Positions 9,585 to 19,512 of a stretch of DNA of 64,000 nucleotides are shown here, one piece after another. The position numbers were made by a program, and so were the translations under genes. Source of the stretch: Opitutaceae bacterium (GTDB taxonomy: Bacteria > Verrucomicrobiota > Verrucomicrobiia > Opitutales > Opitutaceae); NCBI GenBank assembly GCA_027485815.1, contig JAIXQE010000092.1, positions 1 to 64,000 on the forward strand, read 5' to 3'. Under the pieces are notes generated by a model. That model did not search any database. It saw only the letters and a program-made list of their open reading frames with translations, and had not been told where the DNA came from. Numbering within the stretch: position 1 is the stretch's first letter; every line of letters begins with the position of its first letter.

Positions 9585-10466
9585 ATGAAGGTCCTGCACG
9601 TCCACGCCCACTTCGACGACTATGAGTTCACCGCGGCCGGTTCGTTCGAGCTCTGGCGGCGCCAGCTCGGCCCCTCGTTTCGGTCCCGGGTGATCGTCTG
9701 CACGGATGGCCAGGCCGGACACCATCAGCTTACCCGGGCCGAGACGGCGCGGACCCGACTCGCCGAGCAACTGGCCTCCGCGCGGCTGGGGCAGTACGAG
9801 TTCGAACACCTGCGCCTGCCGGACGGCACCGTACCCCGCGAGGCCTGCCTCCAGGTGACCCCGCCGCTGCTCGCGGCCCTGTGGCACGCGATCCGGGACT
9901 TCGAACCCGACTACCTGTTCTGCCCTCCCCTCGCCAGCGACCCGCTCGCCGGCATCCATAACGACCATGAGACGATCGCCGAGGCCATCCGCCGCGTCGC
10001 CTACATGCTCAACGTGCCCCACGCCTTCACCCCGGAGTATCCGGTGGACGAGACGCATTCCCGTCCGGTGAAGGTCCCGGTCATCCTGAACGTCTACGAC
10101 AGCTACATGGGCGGGGCGAACGCCTTTGATTTCGCGGTGAACGTCGAGGACGCGTTCCCCCTGCTGACGGAGATGACCTGGAGCCACGCCTCCCAGATCC
10201 GCGAGTGGTTGCCCTGGGTCGGACGGCATCAGATGGCCCCGCCTGCCAGCATGGCCGACTGGAGGGCGACGCTCCGCCAGCGGTTTGACCGCAAAAACCG
10301 GGAACTCGAACTCCCGGGACCCCACGCACACGAAGTGTTCCGCGTGACGGCTTGGGGCGAAGTCCCGACTTGGGAGCAACTGCGGACTGACCTCGCCGGG
10401 CTCCGGGCGTCCGCGGCTCAGGAACGGGCACTGGTGGAGCGGCTCACCCGCTGGCGGGCCGCCTGA
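9585..10466 (+). CDS. PIG-L family deacetylase
   Basis: MKVLHVHAHFDDYEF (variant of AHPDDE), CTDGQAG, HNDH. Confidence 0.85.
   Translation: MKVLHVHAHFDDYEFTAAGSFELWRRQLGPSFRSRVIVCTDGQAGHHQLTRAETARTRLAEQLASARLGQYEFEHLRLPDGTVPREACLQVTPPLLAALWHAIRDFEPDYLFCPPLASDPLAGIHNDHETIAEAIRRVAYMLNVPHAFTPEYPVDETHSRPVKVPVILNVYDSYMGGANAFDFAVNVEDAFPLLTEMTWSHASQIREWLPWVGRHQMAPPASMADWRATLRQRFDRKNRELELPGPHAHEVFRVTAWGEVPTWEQLRTDLAGLRASAAQERALVERLTRWRAA
10293..10317 (-). terminator. Terminator-like hairpin on the antisense strand of the PIG-L gene
   Basis: Minus strand CCGGGA-GTTCGAGT-TCCCGG-TTTTT, downstream of the convergent OB-fold gene. Confidence 0.5.
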
Positions 10467-10470
10467 GCCC

Positions 10471-11160
10471 TTATTCCACGACCACCTTGGCTTCCTCGAC
10501 GAGGAGCGCGTAGCGGTAGCCCGAGCCGAAGTCCTTGTCCACGGCGAGCCGCCCGGTGACGAGGACCAGATCCCCCACCTTGGCCGCGCCCGCGGACGTC
10601 ACCGTCAAGTTGTTGCTGCCCTCCACCCCGGAGCCGTCCCGGATGTGCAGCCAGTTACGACCCATGATATTGCCATTGAACTTAACGACGCGCCCGCGGA
10701 CCGAGACTTGCTTCCCGGACAACGCGGCCCGGCCGGAGTGGACCTCCGCGACGGTCTGGCCGCCGGGGGCACGCGCAATTTTGGACAGATCGACCGCCAA
10801 TCCGGGGAGGCTGCGGGCCGGGGCATCAGCTGTTTTGCCCGCCACCGCCGCCGCGCCGTTCACCGTGGCGCGCCCGCTGAAGTAGACGACCTCGAACGTG
10901 CGGTTCAGCGTCTTGCTGTGGTAGTTCGGCATCGGCATGGCGTCCCCCAGCGTCACCGTATCCCCCGGCTTGACCGCAAACTGCCCCGCCGCGGCCCACA
11001 CCTTGGCCGAACCGGTATCGATCTGGACGTATGTGTAGGTGGCGGCGTCAATCGCCTCGATGACCTTGCCGCGGATTTCCGTTGGCGAACCGGGACTGGC
11101 CGCGGCGAGCAGGGGCGAGACGAACAGGGCGAGGCGAGCGAGGAGGTGCGAGCGGGGCAT
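10471..11160 (-). CDS. Secreted OB-fold (NrfJ-like) protein
   Basis: Signal peptide; GKVIEAIDAATYTYVQIDTGSAKVWAAAGQ repeat and OB-like GRVVKFNGNIMGRNWLHIRDGSG. Confidence 0.7.
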   Translation of the reverse strand: MPRSHLLARLALFVSPLLAAASPGSPTEIRGKVIEAIDAATYTYVQIDTGSAKVWAAAGQFAVKPGDTVTLGDAMPMPNYHSKTLNRTFEVVYFSGRATVNGAAAVAGKTADAPARSLPGLAVDLSKIARAPGGQTVAEVHSGRAALSGKQVSVRGRVVKFNGNIMGRNWLHIRDGSGVEGSNNLTVTSAGAAKVGDLVLVTGRLAVDKDFGSGYRYALLVEEAKVVVE

Positions 11161-11318
11161 GGCGGACGCAAGCACGCGCCGGCGAGGAGCGCAAGGGCGG
11201 GGATGGCGGCCACGGTGCATCCCGGAACCCGCGTGGACCGTACCCTTGAGCATCGACCCATGAAACGACGCGCCCAGATCAATCCCGCAGCCGGTCGAAT
11301 CCCGGTCTGCTTTCGGTT

Positions 11319-11346
11319 TTGACGGTCGCCTCCCCTCCCCTACACC
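11319..11346 (+). promoter_or_regulatory. Candidate sigma-70-type promoter for the PAS-fusion gene
   Basis: TTGACG-N16-TACACC just upstream of ATG 11353. Confidence 0.4.
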
Positions 11347-11352
11347 GATCCC

Positions 11353-11916
11353 ATGCTTTCCGAACTGCTCCAAGACCGGGCCGCGCTTTACGTCGCAGGT
11401 GCCTTGGACGCCGATCAACGCGAGGCCTTCGAACTCATCCTCGAGTTTCAGCCGGAACTCCGCGCCCTCGTTGCCCGGCTGCAGGACGTCGGGGCTGCCG
11501 TGACGCTCGCCTCGCTCCGCCGAGATTCCGCGCCCCCCCCCACGTTGCGTGCCCGGGTGCTCGGAGCCGTCGCGGGCCGACCCCGTTCCGAACCGGAACC
11601 GATGGTCGTCACCTGCCCGCTGGGTCGGGTCGAGTGGGTCAACCCGCAGTTCATCGCGATGTGCGGCCACGGCTTTGAGGAGATCCGGGGACGCAAGCCC
11701 GGCGAGTTCCTGCAGGGTCCCGACACCGACGCGGGGGTGGTGCGGCGGATCCGCGACGCCATCCGCGAGCGGCGAAAGTGCCGTGAGAAGCTCTTCAACT
11801 ACCATCGCAGCGGTACCCGCTACGCCGTGGAACTCGCCCTGACCCCGGTGCTCGATGACGACGGGCAGCCGCTGTGGTTCGTGGCGAAGGAGCGCAAGCT
11901 GGCGGACGTCGCCTGA
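11353..11916 (+). CDS. Anti-sigma-factor-like N-terminus fused to a LOV-like PAS domain without photoactive Cys
   Basis: LLQDRAALYVAGALDADQREAFELIL...PPPTLRARVL; VEWVNPQF...GRKPGEFLQGPDTD...LFNYHRSGTRYAVELALTPV. Confidence 0.75.
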   Translation: MLSELLQDRAALYVAGALDADQREAFELILEFQPELRALVARLQDVGAAVTLASLRRDSAPPPTLRARVLGAVAGRPRSEPEPMVVTCPLGRVEWVNPQFIAMCGHGFEEIRGRKPGEFLQGPDTDAGVVRRIRDAIRERRKCREKLFNYHRSGTRYAVELALTPVLDDDGQPLWFVAKERKLADVA

Positions 11917-11931
11917 GCGGCGCGTCCACCC

Positions 11932-13659
11932 TCAACCGACCGGGGTCGCACGCCAGTCGGAGAGCACCAATTGGAGCAGCCGCCGCTGGTTGAAGTGGTT
12001 CCACTTCAGTTCCACGGCGAGGTCAAGCGGGCGACCGACCGGCGGGAGGCGGTCCGCCATCTTCCACGCGACGCCGTGCAGCGGGCGACCCCGCGCGTCC
12101 TCCAACCGGAAACGGAAGTGCTGTTCCTTGAAGACCTCGGGGGCCTGCCGCAGCACCACCCCGCGCAGCCCGAAGACGGGCTCCGGATTGCCCTGACCGA
12201 ACGGGTGTAGTCCCTCCAGTTCGTCCATCAGGCGCTCGTGCACCTGTTCGGGCAAGAGCCACGCCGCCAGCTCCAGCCGCGGTTCAGCCGCCTCACTGGA
12301 GACCTGCGCGCGGATCGCCTCGGCGAACCGCGCGCGGAACGCCTCCACGCGCCCCTTGGCCAGCGCGACCCCGACCGCCATCGGGTGCCCGCCCCAGCTC
12401 GTCAGGTCGCCCGCACACACCCCGAGCACCTCGACCAGATTGACGCCCTCGATGCTGCGGCCCGAGCCCTTCGCCAGCTCGCCCTCGTTGCCGAGGACCA
12501 CGCAGGGGCGGTGGTATTTCCGGGTGACCCGGCCCGCCACGACCCCGACCACGCCCGGGTGCCAATTTTCGGCGAACAAAACCACGCCGGCGTGGCCGGC
12601 GTAACGCTCCTCGATCGCGGCCTCGGCCTCCTCGGTGATCTGGCGCTCGATCTCCTGCCGTTCCCGGTTGAAGGCGTCCAACTGCTGGGCCGTCTCCGCG
12701 CAGAACGCCGGATCGTCGCTGAGGAGCAGTTCCACCGAGAGCGCAGCATCGGCCAGCCGGCCGCTGGCGTTGATGCGGGGACCGAGGCGGAACGAGACGT
12801 CGGTGGGGACCAGATCCTGCTCCGGACGCACGCCCGCGACGTCCATCAGCGCCCGCAGGCCGGGCCGCTGGGTCTCGCGCAGGATGCGCAGGCCGTGGCG
12901 GGCCAAAATGCGGTTCTCGCCCTGCAGCGGCACGAGGTCGGCGATCGTGCCCAGGGCGACCAGATCCAGGTGATCCCGGAGCCGGATCCGGAAGGCGACC
13001 GGGTGGTTCTCCCCGCGCAGCTGCTTGAGCAGGCCGTGGCAGAGCTTAAAGACCAGCCCCACGGTACACAGGTGCCGCCACGCCTCGCCGGCGGCGTCCG
13101 TCAGCCCGTACACGTGCGGGTTGATCAGCAGGCAATCCGCGTTTTCCCCGACGGTCGAACGGTGATGGTCGATCACCAGCACCTCTATCCCCTGCGCTCG
13201 CAGGTAAGCCGTCTCCTCCCGCGAGTTGGTGCCACAGTCGAGCGCGATAAAGAGGTCCGGGCGCCCGGCCTCCAACGCGCGGTCGATCGCGCTGCGCGTG
13301 AGGCCATAGCCGTCGGCGGCGCGGCGCGGCACCACAAACCGGGGATTGAGCCCGAAGCGACGCAACACCGAGACCAGCAACGTGGTGCTGGTGACGCCGT
13401 CGACGTCGTAGTCGCCCAGGACCACGATCTGCTCGCGAGAAGCGATCGCGCGGCGTAGCCGGTCAGCCGCGGCCGGGAGGTTGGGGAGCCGGAGCGGATC
13501 GTCCAGTTGGGACAGACTCGGCTGCAGAAACTCAGCCGCGGCGGCGGGATCCGGCCGGCCGGCCCGGAGCAACAGCTCGGCGAGCACGCGGCTTACGCCC
13601 GCGCGTTTGCTGAACGCCTCGACCTCGGAGGCAGGCTGCGGCTGGTGGATCCAGCGCAT
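11932..13659 (-). CDS. recJ: Single-stranded-DNA-specific exonuclease RecJ
   Basis: LGDYDVDGVTSTTLL, VIDHHR, GPRINASGRL. Confidence 0.95.
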   Translation of the reverse strand: MRWIHQPQPASEVEAFSKRAGVSRVLAELLLRAGRPDPAAAAEFLQPSLSQLDDPLRLPNLPAAADRLRRAIASREQIVVLGDYDVDGVTSTTLLVSVLRRFGLNPRFVVPRRAADGYGLTRSAIDRALEAGRPDLFIALDCGTNSREETAYLRAQGIEVLVIDHHRSTVGENADCLLINPHVYGLTDAAGEAWRHLCTVGLVFKLCHGLLKQLRGENHPVAFRIRLRDHLDLVALGTIADLVPLQGENRILARHGLRILRETQRPGLRALMDVAGVRPEQDLVPTDVSFRLGPRINASGRLADAALSVELLLSDDPAFCAETAQQLDAFNRERQEIERQITEEAEAAIEERYAGHAGVVLFAENWHPGVVGVVAGRVTRKYHRPCVVLGNEGELAKGSGRSIEGVNLVEVLGVCAGDLTSWGGHPMAVGVALAKGRVEAFRARFAEAIRAQVSSEAAEPRLELAAWLLPEQVHERLMDELEGLHPFGQGNPEPVFGLRGVVLRQAPEVFKEQHFRFRLEDARGRPLHGVAWKMADRLPPVGRPLDLAVELKWNHFNQRRLLQLVLSDWRATPVG

Positions 13660-13693
13660 CGTGGCGAAGGAGTGCCGGCGAGCCGGGCCTGGC

Positions 13694-13716
13694 TCCGGGA
13701 CGCGCAGCGTCCCGGA
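13694..13716. repeat. Inverted repeat between secDF and recJ, possible terminator or REP-like element
   Basis: TCCGGGACGC-GCA-GCGTCCCGGA, 10-bp perfect stem; no T-tract. Confidence 0.7.
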
Positions 13717-13741
13717 AACCCGCCCGACGGCCGGCGGCCCC

Positions 13742-16291
13742 TTACTCGGCCGCCTTGCTCGTGCCCTGCCACTCGTACTTCGGCGCGACGTCGTGGTGCG
13801 CCTCGACGTGCTTCCGGTCACCCTTATGCCACCAGTAGAAGACGGGGGTCGCGATGAAGAGCGAGGAGAAGGTGCCCGTGAGCACGCCGATCAGCAGCGT
13901 GAAGGCGATGTCGTTGACCTCGCCGGAGGTCGTGAGCAGGAGCGTCACCGAGGTGAGCAGGGTGGTGCCGCCGGTGATGATCGTGCGCGACAGGGTGAGG
14001 TTGAGGGAGCGGTTGATGATCTCGCGCAGCGTGCCCGTCGGGTTCAGCTTGAGCTCCTCGCGGATGCGGTCGAACACGACGATAGTGTCGTTGATCGAGT
14101 AGCCGATGATCAGCAGGATCGCGGCGACCATCGGGGCGTTGAACTGACGGTCGAAGAGCACGAACAGGCCGATGGTGAGGATGAGGTCGTGCACGGTGGC
14201 GACCACCGCGCCGATGCCGTAGCCCATTTCAAAGCGGAAGGCCACGTAAACCAGGATGCCGGCCAGCGCGGCCACGACCGAGAGCAGCGCGTTCCACTGG
14301 ATCTCCTGGCCCACCGAGGCGCCGATGCGGGACTCGCCGGCGAGTTCGAGCTTGGCCTGCGGGAAGGCGGCCTGCAGCTGGCGCACCAGCGGCCGCCCTT
14401 GGTCGAACGGGGCCGTGATCCGGAGCACTTCGCGGCTGCCGCCGACGGGCTGCTGGTAGGAGAAGGCGACTTCCTTCTGCCCCGCCCGTTCCGCCGCCCG
14501 GCGCAACTCACCCACCTCGACCCGCTGGCCGAAGTTCAGCGTGATCATGTCTCCGCCCACGAAGTCGATGCCGTAGATTTCCTTCCCCTTGTACACCACG
14601 GCGCCGATGCCAACCACGAGCACCGCCACGGTGGCGATGACCGCCGCCTTGGTGTACTTCAGGAAGTCGTAGGCCGTGTTCTGCAGCACCGAGAACATCG
14701 GCAAACGGCCGGTGACCCCGCCCAGGATGAGGGCGTCAAGCAGCAGGCGGCTGATCACGACCGCGGCGAACATCGTCGTGAAGATGCCGATCGCGAGCGT
14801 CACGCCGAAGCCCTTCACCGGACCGGTGCCCAGGCCCACCATGACGAGGGCGACGAGCAGCGTGGTGACGTTCGAGTCCAAGATCGCGGACCACGCCTTG
14901 TCGAAGCCCGCCTCGAGCGCGGTGCCGAGCGACTTGCCCAGCTTGAGCTCCTCGCGCATCCGCTCGAAGATCAGAATATTCGCGTCGACGGACATCGCGA
15001 GCGTCAGCACGATACCGGCGATACCGGGCATCGTGAGCGTGGCGCCGATGCTGGCCATCACCCCGAGGGTGACCAGCACGTTGACGCCCATCCCGAAGGC
15101 GGCGACGAACCCGCCGATCGTGTAGAAGACGACCATGAAGCCGATCGTGAGGAGCGTGCTGAAGATGAAGGCATTCCGGGCGCTGATGACGGCGTCCGCC
15201 GCCAGCGTGGGTCCGACCTCGTACTGCTCGATGATGCGCAATTCGACGTCGAGGGGGTTGTTGAGGACGTTGGCGAGGTTGATCGCCTCGCGGTCGGTGA
15301 AGCTGCCCGTAATCTGCGCGGAGGGACTGTTGATCTCCTCCCGGACGGTGGGGGCGGAGTAGAGTTTCCCGTCGAGCACGATGGCCAGGCGGCCGAGGGG
15401 GCCGCCACGCTGACCGATCTCGGCGATGCTGCGGGTGACCTCGGCGAAGCGCTTCTTGCCGGCGTCGGTGAACTCCAAAATGACCTCCGGCTTGCCGTAG
15501 AGGTCGGGCCGGGCGAACGAGTTGGAGATCATCTCGCCGGTCATCTCGGGGATGCGCTTGACGAAGAGCTCCTCCACGCCGGTCTCGCCGCGGCGGCTTT
15601 CCCAGTCGAGGGTCTTGACCTCGTAGCCGGCCGGGGTGTCCACGCCGGGGCCAGGCACCAGGGAGGGGTGCACCATCCGGAAATCGAGGCGGGCCGGGGC
15701 CTTCACCTGATCCACCACGTCGGGGTTATCCTTGGTGCTGACGCCCGGGAGCTGGATCTCAATGCGGTTCTCGCCGATGGGCCGCAGGACCGGCTCGGCG
15801 ACGCCCAGGCCGTTGATGCGGGCGCCGATGATCTCGATCGACTTCTGCAGCTTCTCCTGGCGCTGGAGGCTATCGAGGTTCTCGCCGGGGGTCTCGACCG
15901 CCTCGAGCGTGAAGGCGACACCGCCCTTGAGGTCCAGGCCCAGCTGCAGGCGGCCGCGCGAAAGGCGCAGCAGTTCCGCCAGCAGGATGTCGTTGCGCTT
16001 CTCGATGTTCTTCAGCGACTCCTCGAGGCGGATGTGGGGGAAGAACTGGGAGAGGTCCAGCCGGCGCTCGCGGCCGAGCTGCTTGAGGGCGACGAACTCG
16101 CTGGGCGCCTGCAGCGCCTTCTTCCGGGCGGCCGCCTCCTCGAGCAGTTTGCCGAACTCGGCGGACTTGGCGGAGGCGTGCGTCCGGACGTAGTCGACGA
16201 AGGCCTCGTCCTGCAGGGGCAGGAGCTGGGAGCCCGACCAGGCCAGCACGGCCACGGACAGGATCAGCTTCCACAGATTGCGTTTGAGCAT
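13742..16291 (-). CDS. secDF: Fused protein translocase SecD/SecF
   Basis: LGLDLKGGVAFTLEAVE, SVDANILIFERMREEL (SecD) and GIDFVGGDMITLNF, SINDTIVVFDRIREEL (SecF) in one ORF. Confidence 0.95.
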   Translation of the reverse strand: MLKRNLWKLILSVAVLAWSGSQLLPLQDEAFVDYVRTHASAKSAEFGKLLEEAAARKKALQAPSEFVALKQLGRERRLDLSQFFPHIRLEESLKNIEKRNDILLAELLRLSRGRLQLGLDLKGGVAFTLEAVETPGENLDSLQRQEKLQKSIEIIGARINGLGVAEPVLRPIGENRIEIQLPGVSTKDNPDVVDQVKAPARLDFRMVHPSLVPGPGVDTPAGYEVKTLDWESRRGETGVEELFVKRIPEMTGEMISNSFARPDLYGKPEVILEFTDAGKKRFAEVTRSIAEIGQRGGPLGRLAIVLDGKLYSAPTVREEINSPSAQITGSFTDREAINLANVLNNPLDVELRIIEQYEVGPTLAADAVISARNAFIFSTLLTIGFMVVFYTIGGFVAAFGMGVNVLVTLGVMASIGATLTMPGIAGIVLTLAMSVDANILIFERMREELKLGKSLGTALEAGFDKAWSAILDSNVTTLLVALVMVGLGTGPVKGFGVTLAIGIFTTMFAAVVISRLLLDALILGGVTGRLPMFSVLQNTAYDFLKYTKAAVIATVAVLVVGIGAVVYKGKEIYGIDFVGGDMITLNFGQRVEVGELRRAAERAGQKEVAFSYQQPVGGSREVLRITAPFDQGRPLVRQLQAAFPQAKLELAGESRIGASVGQEIQWNALLSVVAALAGILVYVAFRFEMGYGIGAVVATVHDLILTIGLFVLFDRQFNAPMVAAILLIIGYSINDTIVVFDRIREELKLNPTGTLREIINRSLNLTLSRTIITGGTTLLTSVTLLLTTSGEVNDIAFTLLIGVLTGTFSSLFIATPVFYWWHKGDRKHVEAHHDVAPKYEWQGTSKAAE

Positions 16292-16305
16292 GGTGCGTTT
16301 GGGTT

Positions 16306-16339
16306 AAAAAAGGGGACGTACCCCGCCGGCCGGGCGGGG
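16306..16339 (-). promoter_or_regulatory. Candidate attenuator: mutually exclusive hairpins plus U6 tract before secDF
   Basis: Minus strand: CCCCGCC-CGGCC-GGCGGGG-TACGT-CCCC-TTTTTT. Confidence 0.5.
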
Positions 16340-16346
16340 CTTAGCG

Positions 16347-16368
16347 GACCCGGGCGCGCGCCCGGGTC
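16347..16368. repeat. Perfect 22-bp palindrome in yajC-secDF spacer
   Basis: GACCCGGGCGCGCGCCCGGGTC equals its reverse complement. Confidence 0.85.
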
Positions 16369-16370
16369 GG

Positions 16371-16709
16371 TCACTTGACCTCGGCGCCGGCCTTGCGGGT
16401 GACCGTCTGGACGAAGCCCTTGCCGATCTCGATCTTGGTGTTCTCGGCGATGCGGACGACGAAGCGGTCCTCCTTCACGTTGGTGATGACGCCGAAGATG
16501 CCGCCGCTGGTGACGATCTCGTCGCCGCTCTGCAGTTCCTTGAGCATCTTCTCGTGTTCCTTCTGCTTCTTGCGCTGGGGGGCGATGAGGAAGAAGTACA
16601 TCGCGCCGAAAAGCAGCACCATCGGCAGGATCTGCACGAGGAAGGAGGGCTGCTGGGCGGGCGCGGGGGTCTGGGCGAGGAAAGCGGGGAGGATCGTCAG
16701 CGGATGCAT
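16371..16709 (-). CDS. yajC: Preprotein translocase subunit YajC
   Basis: LPMVLLFGAMYFFLIAPQRKKQKEHEKMLKELQSGDEIVTSGGIFG. Confidence 0.93.
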   Translation of the reverse strand: MHPLTILPAFLAQTPAPAQQPSFLVQILPMVLLFGAMYFFLIAPQRKKQKEHEKMLKELQSGDEIVTSGGIFGVITNVKEDRFVVRIAENTKIEIGKGFVQTVTRKAGAEVK

Positions 16710-16809
16710 TTTCGGAATTGCTAGCGGGCAGGATTTGAAACCAGAAAAGACGCATCTAACGAATCCGCTGAAGCCAAAAGCAAGCCATAACTCCCCACCC
16801 CGCACCGCG

Positions 16810-18759
<1,950 letters not shown>

Positions 18760-18798
18760 CCGCCCCGCGCGCGCTTCGGCATTGCTTTCCGGCGGCCC

Positions 18799-18818
18799 TA
18801 GTGTCCACTTGGACACTA
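18799..18818 (+). promoter_or_regulatory. Candidate LexA operator (SOS box), perfect palindrome
   Basis: TAGTGTCCACTTGGACACTA; 9-bp arms around CT, immediately abutting the lexA ATG. Confidence 0.85.
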
Positions 18819-19435
18819 TGAACGACCAGCTCACCGGGCGCCAGCAGCAGGTCCTCGGCTTCATCCAGTCCCACCACCGCGAGCACGGCGTGGCCCCCTC
18901 GCTGCGCGAAATCCAGGCCCACTTCGGCCTCGCCAGCCCCTTCGGCATCAAGCGGCACGTCGACGCGCTGATCGGCAAGGGCGCGCTCCGCCGCCTCGAG
19001 GGCAAGGCCCGCGGACTGCTCCCCCCCACCCCGCCCGCCCCCGCCGGCATCCCCCTCTACGGCACGATCCCCGCCGGCCTGCCCGCGGCGCAGGAGCAGG
19101 AACCGGACGCCTTCGTGCCCCTCGACCCCGCGACGCTGGGCATCCACGCGGCCGCCCCGCTCTTCGCCCTCCGGGTGCGCGGGGACTCGATGACCGGCGC
19201 CGGCATCCTCGACCGGGACGTGGTGTTCCTCACGCCGCGCCAACCCCGCCCGCGCGAGATCGTCGCCGCGCTGATCGACGGGGAGTCCACGCTCAAGCGC
19301 TACCTGCTCCAGCGCGGGCGCCCGTTCCTGCGCGCCGAGAACCCCCGCTACCCGGACCTGCTGCCCGCCGAGGAGCTGGTGATTCAAGGGGTGATGGTCG
19401 GCCTCCTGCGCGCCGGCCCGGGCGCCCCCGGCTGA
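18818..19435 (+). CDS. lexA: LexA SOS repressor
   Basis: HTH VAPSLREIQAHFGLASPFGIKRHVDAL; cleavage-type AG; catalytic RGDSM and Lys in ESTLKRYL. Confidence 0.93.
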   Translation: MNDQLTGRQQQVLGFIQSHHREHGVAPSLREIQAHFGLASPFGIKRHVDALIGKGALRRLEGKARGLLPPTPPAPAGIPLYGTIPAGLPAAQEQEPDAFVPLDPATLGIHAAAPLFALRVRGDSMTGAGILDRDVVFLTPRQPRPREIVAALIDGESTLKRYLLQRGRPFLRAENPRYPDLLPAEELVIQGVMVGLLRAGPGAPG

Positions 19436-19512
19436 AACGCCATCCCGCGTGACGGCCGCCGCCGCGCCCCTCCCCCAGGGCGGGATGCGGCGCGCCGGCG
19501 CACCGCGTCCCG

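Noticed and set aside
11260-11322. 20-codon ORF MKRRAQINPAAGRIPVCFRF upstream of the PAS gene
   Set aside because: No ribosome-binding site seen and no conservation evidence; cannot be distinguished from chance.
13481-16378. 965-aa plus-strand ORF antisense to secDF
   Set aside because: Low-complexity charged composition (HDRE/AGRR repeats) typical of antisense frames in high-GC DNA; secDF on the minus strand is unambiguous.
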